NCBI GenBank assembly: GCA_910584075.1
Contig: CAJTZI010000023.1
Span: 1 to 30,602 of the forward strand
Length of the DNA: 30,602 nt
Reading direction: 5' to 3'
Source: an uncultured Oscillibacter sp.
GTDB taxonomy: Bacteria; Bacillota; Clostridia; Oscillospirales; Oscillospiraceae
Shown piece after piece: positions 18,476 through 26,704 of the stretch (the stretch's first letter is position 1; every line of letters starts with the position of its first letter). The position numbers and the translations under genes are program-made. A model generated the notes under the pieces. That model saw only the letters and a program-made list of their open reading frames with translations, was not told the origin of the DNA and searched no databases.

Positions 18476-18597
18476 GGTGCTCACCCTTTTTGATATATTG
18501 ATGATACTATGAAAACGACGCCCTTCCAATGCGGCCGGCAGGCCGCTCCCGGATTTTCGCCGCTGGAGCGGCACCGGTCCCGGTGGGTTCCGCACTC

Positions 18598-19152
18598 TCA
18601 GTCCGCCCCCTTGTGCAGAAAGCACCCCGGGTCGTGGGAGTCAATCACGCCGATGGCCTGCAAATAGGCGTAGACGATGGTGGTGCCCACAAAGGTCATG
18701 CCCCGCTTTTTCAGGTCCGCCGAAACCCGGTTCGACAGCGGGGAGCTGGCCATTCCCGTCTCATGGACCACCTGTCCGTCCGTGAAGTGCCAAATATAGC
18801 GGGAGAAGGAGCCCCACTCCCTCTGAATCTCCAGAAAGACTTTTGCATTTTGAACGGCGGCGGCAATTTTCCGCCGGTTTCGGACAATGTCCCTGTTCTC
18901 CAGCAGGGCGGCGGTCTCCGCCTCCCCGCAGGCCGCGACCCGCTCCGGAATGAAGCCGCCGAAGGCGGCCCGGAAGGCCTCCCGCTTGTTCAGAATGGTC
19001 TCCCAGGACAGGCCGGCTTGGAAGGACTCCAGCACCAGCAGCTCGAAGAGCTTCCCGTCGTCATGCTGGGGCACGCCCCACTCCCGGTCGTGGTAGGCCA
19101 CATACAGCGGGTTGCGCAGATTGCACCACCCGCAGCGGCAGATTGTCTCCAT
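18598..19152 (-). CDS. tag: DNA-3-methyladenine glycosylase I
   Basis: This 184-residue base-excision repair enzyme removes 3-methyladenine from alkylated DNA. Its N-terminus C-R-C-G-W-C and later H-D-R-E-W-G-V-P, together with the closing S-H-D-P-G-C, supply the cysteines and histidines of the Tag zinc site. E-L-L-V-L-E-S-F-Q-A-G-L-S-W is the family signature around the base-binding glutamate. Length matches the family (about 185). I use the ATG at 19152, preceded by GGGAGG; the frame stays open far upstream, but that stretch is unrelated to Tag. A TGGACA / 18 bases / TATACT promoter lies at 19219-19190. It faces away from the dipeptidase gene. Confidence 0.94.
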   Translation of the reverse strand: METICRCGWCNLRNPLYVAYHDREWGVPQHDDGKLFELLVLESFQAGLSWETILNKREAFRAAFGGFIPERVAACGEAETAALLENRDIVRNRRKIAAAVQNAKVFLEIQREWGSFSRYIWHFTDGQVVHETGMASSPLSNRVSADLKKRGMTFVGTTIVYAYLQAIGVIDSHDPGCFLHKGAD

Positions 19153-19189
19153 ACACACTCCTCCCTTGACTTTGCCATTTATTATGGAT

Positions 19190-19219
19190 AGTATAGCATA
19201 ACAGGCGCTTTTGTGTCCA
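19190..19219 (-). promoter_or_regulatory. Candidate sigma-A promoter of tag
   Basis: On the minus strand TGGACA (19219-19214), an 18-base spacer and TATACT (19195-19190) precede tag by about 40 bases. The boxes are near consensus. The start site would give a short leader that includes the ribosome binding site. Confidence 0.6.
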
Positions 19220-19359
19220 CCCGTGCCATGGGGACTTTGCCGGTCCCAGAGGCCCTCGCTTTTTTCGGCTGTTTTTGGCTGCGGCGGACTGCGCAGGGGC
19301 TTCTCCGCCCGGCGCGGCGCCCCGTTTTGAACGCCCAATTGAAAAGAGGTTTTTCTGAT

Positions 19360-20340
19360 ATGACTTGTTTCGACGCCCATTCCGACCTGCTGTACGATGT
19401 GACCCGCCGCCGTCTGGCGGGGGAGGAGCGTATTTTGGAGACCCATCACCTGGACCGCCTGCGAAGCGGCGGTGTGGAGGGGCTGGTGCTGGCCCTCTGG
19501 TACGGCGGCGGCCAGGGCCTGACCTTCTGGAGAGATGTGCCGGGGGCGGACTGTGAAGACGTCCGGCTGGCCGCCATGCTGGACCACGCCCGGACGGAGC
19601 TGGCCCAGTGCTCACAAATCCAGCTGGTCCGTACGGTCCGGGAGGCGGAGGCTGCCCGGGAGACAGGGAAGCTCTACGCCTTTTTGGGCATTGAGGGCAT
19701 GGCCGCCTTCGGGACGGACGCCGGCGCCCTGGACCGCTGCTATGAATCCGGCGTGCGGCTGGGGATGCTGACCTGGAACGAGGAGAACGCCCTGGCCGCC
19801 GGGGCCGGCGGCGACCCCGAAAAAAAACTCACCGCCCCGGGCAGGGCGGTGGTCCGGCGGATGCGGGAGCTTCATATGCTGGTAGACGTGTCCCACCTGA
19901 ACGACGGCGGCTTCTGGGACGTGATGGACCTGGCCGGCGGGCCTGTCATCGCCTCCCACTCCAACTGCCGCGCCCTGTGTGACGTCCGCCGGAACCTGAC
20001 AGACGAACAGCTGCGGGCCATCCGGGACACCGGCGGCGTGGTAGGGCTGAACGTCTACCACGGCTTTGTCCACGCCGAGGCGGAAAAGCAGACGGCGGAG
20101 ATGCTGGCCCGCCACGCCGCCCACATGGCGGAGGTCATGGGGGTGGAGCACGTGGGGTGCGGCTTTGACTTCTGCGAATTTATAGGCCCCCCGGACAACG
20201 ACGGCGCGGCGGGCCTGGAGGACGCCTCCCGGATTGGAAATCTCTTTTACTGGCTGGAGAAGCTGGGCATGAGCCGCGAGGAGCGGGAGCTGATCGCCCG
20301 GGGGAACTTCCTGCGGGTGTTCCGGCAGGTGCTGGGGTAA
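19360..20340 (+). CDS. Membrane-dipeptidase-type peptidase (family M19)
   Basis: This 326-residue zinc-dependent TIM-barrel dipeptidase hydrolyses dipeptides, often including D-amino acid or modified ones. Zinc ligands are visible at family spacing: D-A-H-S-D (His7, Asp9), G-I-E-G (Glu112), V-S-H-L-N-D (His179) and A-S-H-S-N-C (His200); the last two are 21 apart, as in the renal enzyme. No signal peptide or anchor is seen, so it should be cytoplasmic. The start is the ATG at 19360, with AAGAGG ten bases ahead. The frame is open upstream to 19213, but that part is not protein-like. The gene stands alone, and its natural substrate is unknown. Confidence 0.93.
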   Translation: MTCFDAHSDLLYDVTRRRLAGEERILETHHLDRLRSGGVEGLVLALWYGGGQGLTFWRDVPGADCEDVRLAAMLDHARTELAQCSQIQLVRTVREAEAARETGKLYAFLGIEGMAAFGTDAGALDRCYESGVRLGMLTWNEENALAAGAGGDPEKKLTAPGRAVVRRMRELHMLVDVSHLNDGGFWDVMDLAGGPVIASHSNCRALCDVRRNLTDEQLRAIRDTGGVVGLNVYHGFVHAEAEKQTAEMLARHAAHMAEVMGVEHVGCGFDFCEFIGPPDNDGAAGLEDASRIGNLFYWLEKLGMSREERELIARGNFLRVFRQVLG

Positions 20341-20491
20341 GCCGCAGACGGCTTCGGAGGACCCGGCATGACGGCAGGCGTCGGGGTTCCCGTGCAGACG
20401 GGCCGTACCGGCGGCCCGCCGTCAGCGGTTTAGCAGATTGCGCCGGGACCTGAGCGAAAAATGGCAGAGTGCCGGGATCTGGGGAGCCGCA

Positions 20492-20911
20492 TCAAAACCA
20501 CAGGGCTCCCCCGTCCCGGAAGCGGGGAACGGGGCCGTCCCGGTAGGGGTCGTAGCGGTTTACATTGCACCCGAACTCCTGCAAAAAAGCGATCTTTCCC
20601 TCCCCGGTCCACCGGATCAGGGAGATTCCCTGGAAGATATCCTCCCGCCCGCTGTCCATGACGCATTGAAAGAACCACTCCACTGCGGTCTGGGCGTCCT
20701 TGTGGAAAAACTGCCGGATGTCCCACCGGCGGACGGTCCCCCGGGTGTTCCACTCCTGAAACCACAGCCGGATCTTGTCCAGCCCCCGGTACTCCGGGCC
20801 CCAGCTCTCCACATAGACCGCGTCCTTGTCAAAGACCGTCTCCATCCCCCGGTCCTCTTTTTCCAGCCACATCTGAAACCATAGGCGGATGATCTCCTCC
20901 CTGCGGTCCAT
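20492..20911 (-). CDS. SnoaL-like (NTF2-fold) protein
   Basis: The protein has 139 residues. The NTF2-like cone fold is suggested by an N-terminal helix (R-R-E-E-I-I-R-L-W-F-Q-M-W), a D-A-V-Y-V-E-S-W-G-P-E-Y-R-G-L segment and later strands with T-A-V-E-W-F-F-Q-C-V. Such proteins act as small isomerases, hydrolases or ligand binders. Many in Firmicutes are of unknown function, and the catalytic residues cannot be assigned here. Two starts are possible: GTG at 20920, three bases after AGAGG, or ATG at 20911, twelve bases after it; I prefer the ATG weakly. It diverges from the yfmF operon. The 151 bases on its downstream side (20341-20491) hold no recognisable feature. Confidence 0.75.
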   Translation of the reverse strand: MDRREEIIRLWFQMWLEKEDRGMETVFDKDAVYVESWGPEYRGLDKIRLWFQEWNTRGTVRRWDIRQFFHKDAQTAVEWFFQCVMDSGREDIFQGISLIRWTGEGKIAFLQEFGCNVNRYDPYRDGPVPRFRDGGALWF

Positions 20912-20993
20912 CGGCTTCACCGTCCTCTCTTAAGATTATTCCCCGCAGTATACCACAAAAACACAGCAAAAGAAAGACAGCAAAAGAAAGAAT

Positions 20994-21022
20994 TTGAATT
21001 TCCCCGCGAGATATACTATAAT
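20994..21022 (+). promoter_or_regulatory. Sigma-A promoter of the yfmF-yfmH-lgt-folD-nfo operon
   Basis: TTGAAT at 20994-20999, a 17-base spacer and a perfect TATAAT at 21017-21022 precede yfmF. The leader to the TTG start would be about 30 bases. No other promoter or terminator is obvious until the hairpin at 26364, so the five genes are probably one transcript. Confidence 0.75.
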
Positions 21023-21058
21023 GCAAACAGTATTGTGATCCACAAAGGAGCTGAGACC

Positions 21059-22327
21059 TTGGAAGTGACCAGAACAAAACTCGCCGGCGGCGTGTACCTC
21101 ACCGTCCACCCGGCACAGAAATTCAAGACCAGCCTGCTCTCTGCCCAGTTTGTAACACCCCTGCGGTGGGAGACGGCCTCCGCCTGCGCCCTGCTGCCCG
21201 CCCTGCTGCGGCGGGGCACCGTGAGTTGTCCGGACATGGGGGTCCTCTCGGCCCGGCTGGACCGGCTGTACGGCGCCCGGATCGACTGCACGGTGCGCAA
21301 GAAGGGCGAAAACCAGTGCGTGGGCTTCGTGGCCAGCCTCATTGACGACAGCTACGCCCCCGGCGGGGAGCGCCTGCTGGAGCCTGTGGCGTCCCTCCTG
21401 GGGGAGCTGGTGTGCGACCCTGTCACGGAGCGGGGCCGCTTCATCCCCTCCTATTTTGACAGTGAGAAGGCCAATCTCATCGACGCCATCCGCAGCATTC
21501 TCAACGACAAGCGGGAGTATGCCGAAGGCCGCCTTCTGCGGGAGATGTGCTCCGGAGAGGCCTACGGAATCCCCCGCCTGGGGGACGACAAGAGCGCCGA
21601 GCGCATCCAGCCTCAAAAGCTGTACAGTCTTTACCGCCGCCTGATCGGCTCGTCCCGGCTGGAGCTCTTTTACAGCGGCAGCGCCAGCCGGGAGCGGGTG
21701 GAGCAGGCCCTCGGGGCCGCCTTCGCCGCCCTGCCCCGGGAGGATGTCCGGGGCATTGCCCCGGCGGCGGTCCACCCCGCCCGGGAGACGCCGTACAGCG
21801 TCTCCGAGGAGCTGGACGTGACCCAGGGAAAGCTTGGCATGGGATTTGCCTGCGGCAGCGGCGACCACACGGCATTGCTGGTGGGCAACACCCTCTTTGG
21901 CGGAAGCAGTAACTCCAAGCTCTTCTTGAACGTGCGGGAGAAGCTGTCGCTGTGCTATTACGCCTCCTCGGTGTACCACCGGCAGAAGGGGCTGATCACC
22001 GTCTCCTCCGGTATTGAGTTTGAGAACTACCAGAGGGCTTGCGACGAGATCATGGCCCAGCTCCGGGCCGTGCAGGAGGGCCGGCTGGAGGACTGGGAGC
22101 TGGAGGGCGCCCGGAGCACCCTGCTCAACGCCTACGCCTCCATGGGGGATTCCCAGGGCAAGCTGGAGAACTTCTTCCTGGGCCAGGCGGCCACCGGGAA
22201 CCACGAGACGCCGGAGGACCTGGCGGCGGCGGTGCGGGAGGTCACGCCGGAGCGCATTTTCAGCGCCATGAAAACCGTGTCTTTGGACACGGTGTACTTC
22301 CTGCGGGGAAAGGAGGCGGCGGAATGA
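21059..22327 (+). CDS. yfmF: M16-family protein without zinc motif (YfmF type)
   Basis: This 422-residue non-catalytic partner of an M16 metallopeptidase has two tandem M16 domains. The HxxEH motif is replaced: the corresponding segment reads S-A-C-A-L-L-P-A-L-L-R-R-G-T. Later family marks include F-G-G-S-S-N-S-K-L-F-L-N-V-R-E-K and L-C-Y-Y-A-S-S. The start is a TTG at 21059, eight bases after AAAGGAG; an upstream in-frame GTG at 21035 has no binding site. Its stop overlaps the yfmH start (ATGA), so the two are translationally coupled and probably form a heterodimer. In Bacillus subtilis the homologues (also written ymfF/ymfH) are linked to the 5-aminopentanol modification of elongation factor P. 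Confidence 0.88.
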   Translation: MEVTRTKLAGGVYLTVHPAQKFKTSLLSAQFVTPLRWETASACALLPALLRRGTVSCPDMGVLSARLDRLYGARIDCTVRKKGENQCVGFVASLIDDSYAPGGERLLEPVASLLGELVCDPVTERGRFIPSYFDSEKANLIDAIRSILNDKREYAEGRLLREMCSGEAYGIPRLGDDKSAERIQPQKLYSLYRRLIGSSRLELFYSGSASRERVEQALGAAFAALPREDVRGIAPAAVHPARETPYSVSEELDVTQGKLGMGFACGSGDHTALLVGNTLFGGSSNSKLFLNVREKLSLCYYASSVYHRQKGLITVSSGIEFENYQRACDEIMAQLRAVQEGRLEDWELEGARSTLLNAYASMGDSQGKLENFFLGQAATGNHETPEDLAAAVREVTPERIFSAMKTVSLDTVYFLRGKEAAE

Positions 22328-23589
22328 ACCAGAGCTTTTACAAACGCCTGGGCGAGTCTGTCCACCGGGAGACGCTGCCCAACGGACTTCAGGTCTGTAT
22401 AGTGCCAAAGCCGGGCTACGCCAAGAAATACGCCTTTTTCGCCACCCGCTACGGCGGCATGGACACCCGCTTCTGCCTGGGCGGGAAGTGGCTGGACACC
22501 CCGGCGGGCATCGCCCACTACCTGGAGCACAAGATGTTTGACACCAAGGAGGGCAACGCCCTCCAGGAGCTGGCGAAAAACGGCGCGGAGCCCAACGCCT
22601 TCACCGCCAACGCCATGACGGGCTACTATTTCAGCTCCACGGAGCACTTTGAGGAAAACCTGGAGATCCTCCTCTCCTTCGTGTCCATCCCCTATTTTAC
22701 CGAGGAGAGCGTGGCCAAGGAGCAGGGCATCATCGGCCAGGAGATCCGCATGATCGAGGACGACCCCGACTGGCAGCTCTACGTCCGGATGATGCGGGCG
22801 CTGTACAGCCGCTCCACCGCCGCCGTCCCCATCGCCGGCACGGTGGAGAGCATCTCCCGCATCACGGCGGAGACGCTGTACGACTGCCACCGGGCCTTTT
22901 ACACCCCCTCCAACATGATCTTGACCGTGGTGGGGGACGTGGATCCCATCCACATTGCGGACATCGCCCGCCGTCTCCTGCCCCGGGAGGGAGGGCCGGA
23001 GATCCCCCGGGACTACGGGGAGGAGCCGGAGGCCGTGGCGGAAAAGGAGACGAGCCTTGCCATGGAGATTTCCATTCCGCAGTTCCTCACGGCCTTTAAG
23101 TGCCGCCCGCCCCGGGAGGGGGAGGACTTCCTGCGGGCGTCGCTCCTGGGGGGCATGGCCTGCGACATCCTGCTGGGGGACTCCAGCCCCCTTTACCTGC
23201 GGCTCTATGACCAAGGGCTCATCAACTCCAGCTTCGGCGGCGACTTTGAGCAGCTGCCGGGAGTGGCCTGCCTCTACGCCGGCGGCGACAGCAAGGACGC
23301 CGCCCGGGTGGCCGCCGAGATCCGCAGGGAGGCCCGCCGACTGGCGGAGGGCGGCATAGACGAGGACTTCTATCAGCAGGTGCGCCGGGCCGCCTTCGGC
23401 GGCCAGCTGCGGGGGCTGAACTCCTTTGAGAACATCGCCGTCTCCCTGACGGAGGGATACTTCCACAGCTATGATCCCTTCCGCTTCCCCCAGGTGTTTG
23501 ACACCATCACCAAGGACGACATTGCCGCCTTTCTGGGGGAAAACGTCACAGAGGAGCGGGCGGTGCTCTCGGAGATCGTGCCCAAATAA
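22324..23589 (+). CDS. yfmH: M16-family zinc peptidase (YfmH type)
   Basis: This 421-residue catalytic partner of the preceding gene carries the inverted zinc motif H-Y-L-E-H (His65, Glu68, His69). The third ligand is probably Glu140 in Q-E-I-R-M-I-E-D, 71 residues on, as in this family. A second M16 domain fills the C-terminal half. It starts at the ATG overlapping the yfmF stop; the frame is open upstream only inside yfmF. The substrate is unproven. In Bacillus the pair is needed for elongation factor P modification, while other M16 pairs mature peptides. No signal peptide is seen. lgt follows 39 bases later in the same operon. Confidence 0.9.
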   Translation: MNQSFYKRLGESVHRETLPNGLQVCIVPKPGYAKKYAFFATRYGGMDTRFCLGGKWLDTPAGIAHYLEHKMFDTKEGNALQELAKNGAEPNAFTANAMTGYYFSSTEHFEENLEILLSFVSIPYFTEESVAKEQGIIGQEIRMIEDDPDWQLYVRMMRALYSRSTAAVPIAGTVESISRITAETLYDCHRAFYTPSNMILTVVGDVDPIHIADIARRLLPREGGPEIPRDYGEEPEAVAEKETSLAMEISIPQFLTAFKCRPPREGEDFLRASLLGGMACDILLGDSSPLYLRLYDQGLINSSFGGDFEQLPGVACLYAGGDSKDAARVAAEIRREARRLAEGGIDEDFYQQVRRAAFGGQLRGLNSFENIAVSLTEGYFHSYDPFRFPQVFDTITKDDIAAFLGENVTEERAVLSEIVPK

Positions 23590-23628
23590 CCCCTCCGTAC
23601 CGGACAGAAAGAAAGGAAGAACACTATT

Positions 23629-24633
23629 TTGACCGCATTAAAGGATATGCCCATCAGCTTTCCCGGCCTCTTCGGAAGCTGGGAGTTCAACCCCGATCCC
23701 ATCGCCCTGCACATCGGCCACGGGATCTACTGGTACGGGATCATTCTGGCATTTGCCATGCTCATGGGTCTGCTGCTGTGCATGAAGCAGGCGGGACGCT
23801 TCGGCCTGAAGGAGGACCATGTGCTGGACATGGTCCTCTGGGGAGTGCCCTGCTGCGTGCTGGGCTCCCGGATCTACTACGTCATCTTTTACCTGGATCT
23901 CTACCGCACGGCGGACGGCGGCCTGGACTGGGGCCGCATGATCGCCATCTGGGACGGAGGCCTTGCCATCTACGGCACGGTGATTGCCGGGGCCCTTCTG
24001 GCCTTCTTCTACACCCGGCGCAAGAAGCTGAAGCTGGGGGCCCTGACGGACCTGTGCGTCCTGGGGCTGCTGCTGGGCCAGATTATCGGCCGCTGGGCCA
24101 ATTTCATTAACCGGGAGGCCTTCGGCGGACTGACGGACCTGCCCTGGAGGATGCGGCTGTGGGTCAGCTCCTATCAGTACATCGAGGTCCATCCCACCTT
24201 TCTCTATGAGAGCCTGTGGAATCTGGCCGGACTGCTGCTGATGCTGTTTGTGATCACCAAGGGCCGCCGGTTTGACGGAGAGAACACCTGGTTTTATTTC
24301 CTGTGGTACGGCCTGGGCCGCGCCTGGGTGGAGGGTCTCAGGACCGACAGTCTCTATCTCTTCGACTGGACCTTCATGGGCCAGCCCATCCGGGTCTCCC
24401 AGGCACTGAGCCTGGTGATGGCGGCGGTGGCGGCGGTGATGCTGTTCTACCATATCCGCGTCAAAAAGTGCTCGGCGGCGGACCTGCTGGTAAACCGGCT
24501 GGCCCGCCAGCGGGCCGAAGAGGCCGCAGACGCGGAGCCCGCATCAAAAGCCCCGGAAGAGATCCGGGAAATTCCGGAGGAGCCGGAGAATCCCCAGACA
24601 GAGGAGGACAAGCCCCATGGCGGTGAGAATTGA
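23629..24633 (+). CDS. lgt: Prolipoprotein diacylglyceryl transferase
   Basis: This 334-residue membrane enzyme transfers diacylglycerol from phosphatidylglycerol to the lipobox cysteine of prolipoproteins, the first step of lipoprotein anchoring. About seven membrane segments are visible. The family signature G-R-W-A-N-F-I-N-R-E-A-F-G is present, with the matching arginine, asparagine and glutamate residues. The E. coli H-G-G loop reads I-W-D-G-G-L-A-I-Y-G-T here. The start is a TTG at 23629, nine bases after AAAGGAAG; the next ATG at 23647 lacks a site. A C-terminal acidic tail of about 40 residues rich in E, P and A is unusually long. The last codons overlap folD by 17 bases. The lipoprotein adaptor of the efflux operon is one likely client. 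Confidence 0.95.
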   Translation: MTALKDMPISFPGLFGSWEFNPDPIALHIGHGIYWYGIILAFAMLMGLLLCMKQAGRFGLKEDHVLDMVLWGVPCCVLGSRIYYVIFYLDLYRTADGGLDWGRMIAIWDGGLAIYGTVIAGALLAFFYTRRKKLKLGALTDLCVLGLLLGQIIGRWANFINREAFGGLTDLPWRMRLWVSSYQYIEVHPTFLYESLWNLAGLLLMLFVITKGRRFDGENTWFYFLWYGLGRAWVEGLRTDSLYLFDWTFMGQPIRVSQALSLVMAAVAAVMLFYHIRVKKCSAADLLVNRLARQRAEEAADAEPASKAPEEIREIPEEPENPQTEEDKPHGGEN

Positions 24634-25456
24634 CGGCAAGGCCCTGGCGGCCAAGGTAAAGAGTCAGGTTGCGGAGGAGGCCGGGAAACTGTCCCGGAAG
24701 CCGGGACTGGCGGTGGTGCTGGTGGGGGAGGATCCCGCCTCCCAGGTCTACGTGGCCGGCAAGGAGCGGGACTGCGCCGAGTGCGGAATCGAGAGTTTTG
24801 GATACCGCCTCCCGGCGGAGACCTCCCAGGAGGAGCTGCTGGGCCTCATTCGGCGGCTCAACGAAGATTCCCGGGTGGACGGCATCCTGGTCCAGCTCCC
24901 CCTGCCGGGACATCTGAGCGAGGAGACCGTCATCAACGCCATCGCCCCGGACAAGGACGTGGACTGCTTTCACCCCTTCAACGTGGGGCGGATGGTCATC
25001 GGGGCCCCGGCGTTTGTGCCCTGCACCCCGGCGGGCGTGATCGAGATGCTGGACGAGTATGACATCCCCATCCGGGGAAAGCGGTGCGTGGTGCTGGGCC
25101 GGAGCAACATCGTGGGCAAGCCCATGGCCGCCCTTCTGACCCAGCGGGATGGCACCGTCACCATCTGCCACTCCCGGACAGAGGACCTGGCACGCTGCAC
25201 CCGGGAGGCGGATATTCTGGTCTCCGCCGTAGGGCGGCCGGGGCTGCTCACCGGCGATCTGGTGAAGGAGGGGGCCGTGGTCATCGACGTGGCCATGAAC
25301 CGGGACGAGAACGGCAGGCTCTGCGGCGACGCGGACTTTGCCTCCGTGGAGCCCAGGGCGTCCTACATCACGCCCGTTCCCGGCGGCGTGGGCCCCATGA
25401 CCCGTGCCTGTCTGATGCGCAATATTCTCACCGCCGCCGGACTCCACCAGGCGTGA
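24617..25456 (+). CDS. folD: Bifunctional methylenetetrahydrofolate dehydrogenase/cyclohydrolase
   Basis: This 279-residue cytoplasmic enzyme interconverts 5,10-methylene-, methenyl- and 10-formyl-tetrahydrofolate with NADP. The catalytic Tyr45 and Lys49 lie in S-Q-V-Y-V-A-G-K-E-R-D-C. The Q-L-P-L-P segment, the Rossmann loop G-R-S-N-I-V-G-K-P and the family signature P-G-G-V-G-P-M-T-R follow. Length is typical. The ATG at 24617 lies inside the end of lgt in another frame, with GAGGAC seven bases ahead, so translation is probably coupled. nfo follows 16 bases after the stop. Confidence 0.96.
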   Translation: MAVRIDGKALAAKVKSQVAEEAGKLSRKPGLAVVLVGEDPASQVYVAGKERDCAECGIESFGYRLPAETSQEELLGLIRRLNEDSRVDGILVQLPLPGHLSEETVINAIAPDKDVDCFHPFNVGRMVIGAPAFVPCTPAGVIEMLDEYDIPIRGKRCVVLGRSNIVGKPMAALLTQRDGTVTICHSRTEDLARCTREADILVSAVGRPGLLTGDLVKEGAVVIDVAMNRDENGRLCGDADFASVEPRASYITPVPGGVGPMTRACLMRNILTAAGLHQA

Positions 25457-25472
25457 GAGGGGGGAAGACGGG

Positions 25473-26306
25473 ATGCTGCATATCGGATGTCATCTGTCCT
25501 CCTCCAAGGGCTTTGCCGCCATGGGGCGGCAGGCGCTGGAGCTGGAGGCGGATACCTTTCAGTTCTTTACCCGCAATCCCCGGGGAAGCAGGGCCAAAGA
25601 CCTGGACGCCGCCGACGCGGCGGCGCTGGTGCAATTGATGGCGGAACACCGCTTCGCCCCCATCATCGCCCACGCCCCCTATACCCTGAACCTCTGCGGC
25701 GAGTCGGAGGGGAACCGGGAATTTGCCCGGGAGACCATGGCCGACGACCTGCGGCGGCTGGAGCATGTGCCGGGTCAGTACTACAATTTCCACCCCGGCA
25801 GCCACGTGGGCCAGGGGGTGGAGACCGGAATCGACCTTATTGCCCAGGGCCTCAACGCCATCCTGACGCCGGATTTGCACACCACCGTCCTGCTGGAGAC
25901 CATGGCGGGCAAGGGCAGCGAGGTGGGGAGCCGGTTTGAGGAGCTGCGGGCCATTCTGGACCGGGTAGAGCTCTCGGCCAAAATGGGCGTGTGCCTGGAC
26001 ACCTGCCACGTCTCCGACGGGGGATATGACATCATCCGCGACCTGGACGGCGTGCTGGAGGAGTTTGACCGGATTCTCGGCCTGAACCGGCTCAAGGCCG
26101 TCCATCTCAACGACAGCAAAAATCCCCCCGGCAGCCGCAAGGACCGCCACGCCTGTATTGGCCAGGGGGAGATCGGCCTGGAGGCCCTGGCCCGGGTGGT
26201 GCGCCACCCGGCACTGCGGGATCTGCCCTTCTGCCTGGAGACCCCCAACGAACTGCCGGGCTACCGGCGGGAGATCGCCCTGATGCGGGAACAGGCGGAA
26301 TTGTAG
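25473..26306 (+). CDS. nfo: Deoxyribonuclease IV (apurinic endonuclease)
   Basis: This 277-residue zinc-dependent TIM-barrel enzyme cuts DNA at abasic sites. AP endonuclease family 2 signatures occur in order: N-F-H-P-G-S-H-V-G, L-E-T-M-A-G-K-G-S-E-V-G, C-L-D-T-C-H-V-S-D-G-G-Y-D and H-L-N-D-S-K-N-P-P-G-S. The trinuclear zinc ligands (histidines, glutamates and aspartates in these motifs) are all present. The start is the ATG at 25473, eight bases after GAGGGGGG. It is the last gene of the five-gene operon, ahead of a long hairpin. It could act downstream of glycosylases such as the nearby tag product in repair. Confidence 0.95.
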   Translation: MLHIGCHLSSSKGFAAMGRQALELEADTFQFFTRNPRGSRAKDLDAADAAALVQLMAEHRFAPIIAHAPYTLNLCGESEGNREFARETMADDLRRLEHVPGQYYNFHPGSHVGQGVETGIDLIAQGLNAILTPDLHTTVLLETMAGKGSEVGSRFEELRAILDRVELSAKMGVCLDTCHVSDGGYDIIRDLDGVLEEFDRILGLNRLKAVHLNDSKNPPGSRKDRHACIGQGEIGLEALARVVRHPALRDLPFCLETPNELPGYRREIALMREQAEL

Positions 26307-26363
26307 CCCGGCGGAGCCGCCGCAGGAGTGCGGACGGTTTTGCCGTTGTTAGAATAGAGTGAA

Positions 26364-26407
26364 CGAAAGCGGGGGACAGGATTCTATCATCCTGTCCCCC
26401 GCTTTCG
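26364..26407 (+). terminator. Terminator-like hairpin after nfo
   Basis: A 19-bp perfect stem (arms 26364-26382 and 26389-26407, containing GCGGGGGACAGGAT) with a six-base loop lies 57 bases beyond the nfo stop. The T tract is only CTTTC inside the stem base, so efficiency is uncertain, but the position at the end of the operon fits a terminator. Confidence 0.6.
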
Positions 26408-26575
26408 GCGGCGAAATGGTAGCGGCGAAGACCCGGACGCTCAAGGGTTCAGGCCTTGTTTGAAAAATGGAAATATGACCAAACGGGGAGGATTTTGCTG
26501 CCAGACGGGGCCGATTTTTCGCAGGAATACTGGATGTCTTTCAAGAAAAATCGGGGAAGTATGGCGGCAAATGAC

Positions 26576-26686
26576 CCTCTGATTGGGTGTTTTCCGCTCA
26601 GCGGTCAGTCTGGCATACTCCGCTTTCCATGCCGGCAGGGCGGTCCTGCCGTTCATCACGTCTTTGAGACAGCTGTGTGCCGCAAT
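26576..26686 (-). pseudogene. Relaxase-like protein remnant
   Basis: Between nfo and thiD one minus-strand frame reads H-S-C-L-K-D-V-M-N-G-R, then A-L-P-A-W-K-A-E-Y-A-R-L-T-A-E-R-K. This resembles the helical C-terminal region of relaxases from clostridial mobilizable elements, where N-G-R-x-x-I-P-x-K-x-W-K and L-T-A-E-K are usual. A stop lies just upstream, and the frame soon loses similarity downstream, so only a scar of about 37 codons survives. It is too short for a firm call. The rest of 26408-26702 holds no gene I recognise. Confidence 0.35.
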
Positions 26687-26704
26687 TCACGGGGCCGCTT
26701 TTTA

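Noticed and set aside
18423..18540. Guanidine riboswitch ahead of the DMT-type gene
   Set aside because: The leader has one long hairpin with a GAAA loop. The paired ACGR loops of the mini-ykkC class and the conserved core of the larger guanidine-I class are not seen.
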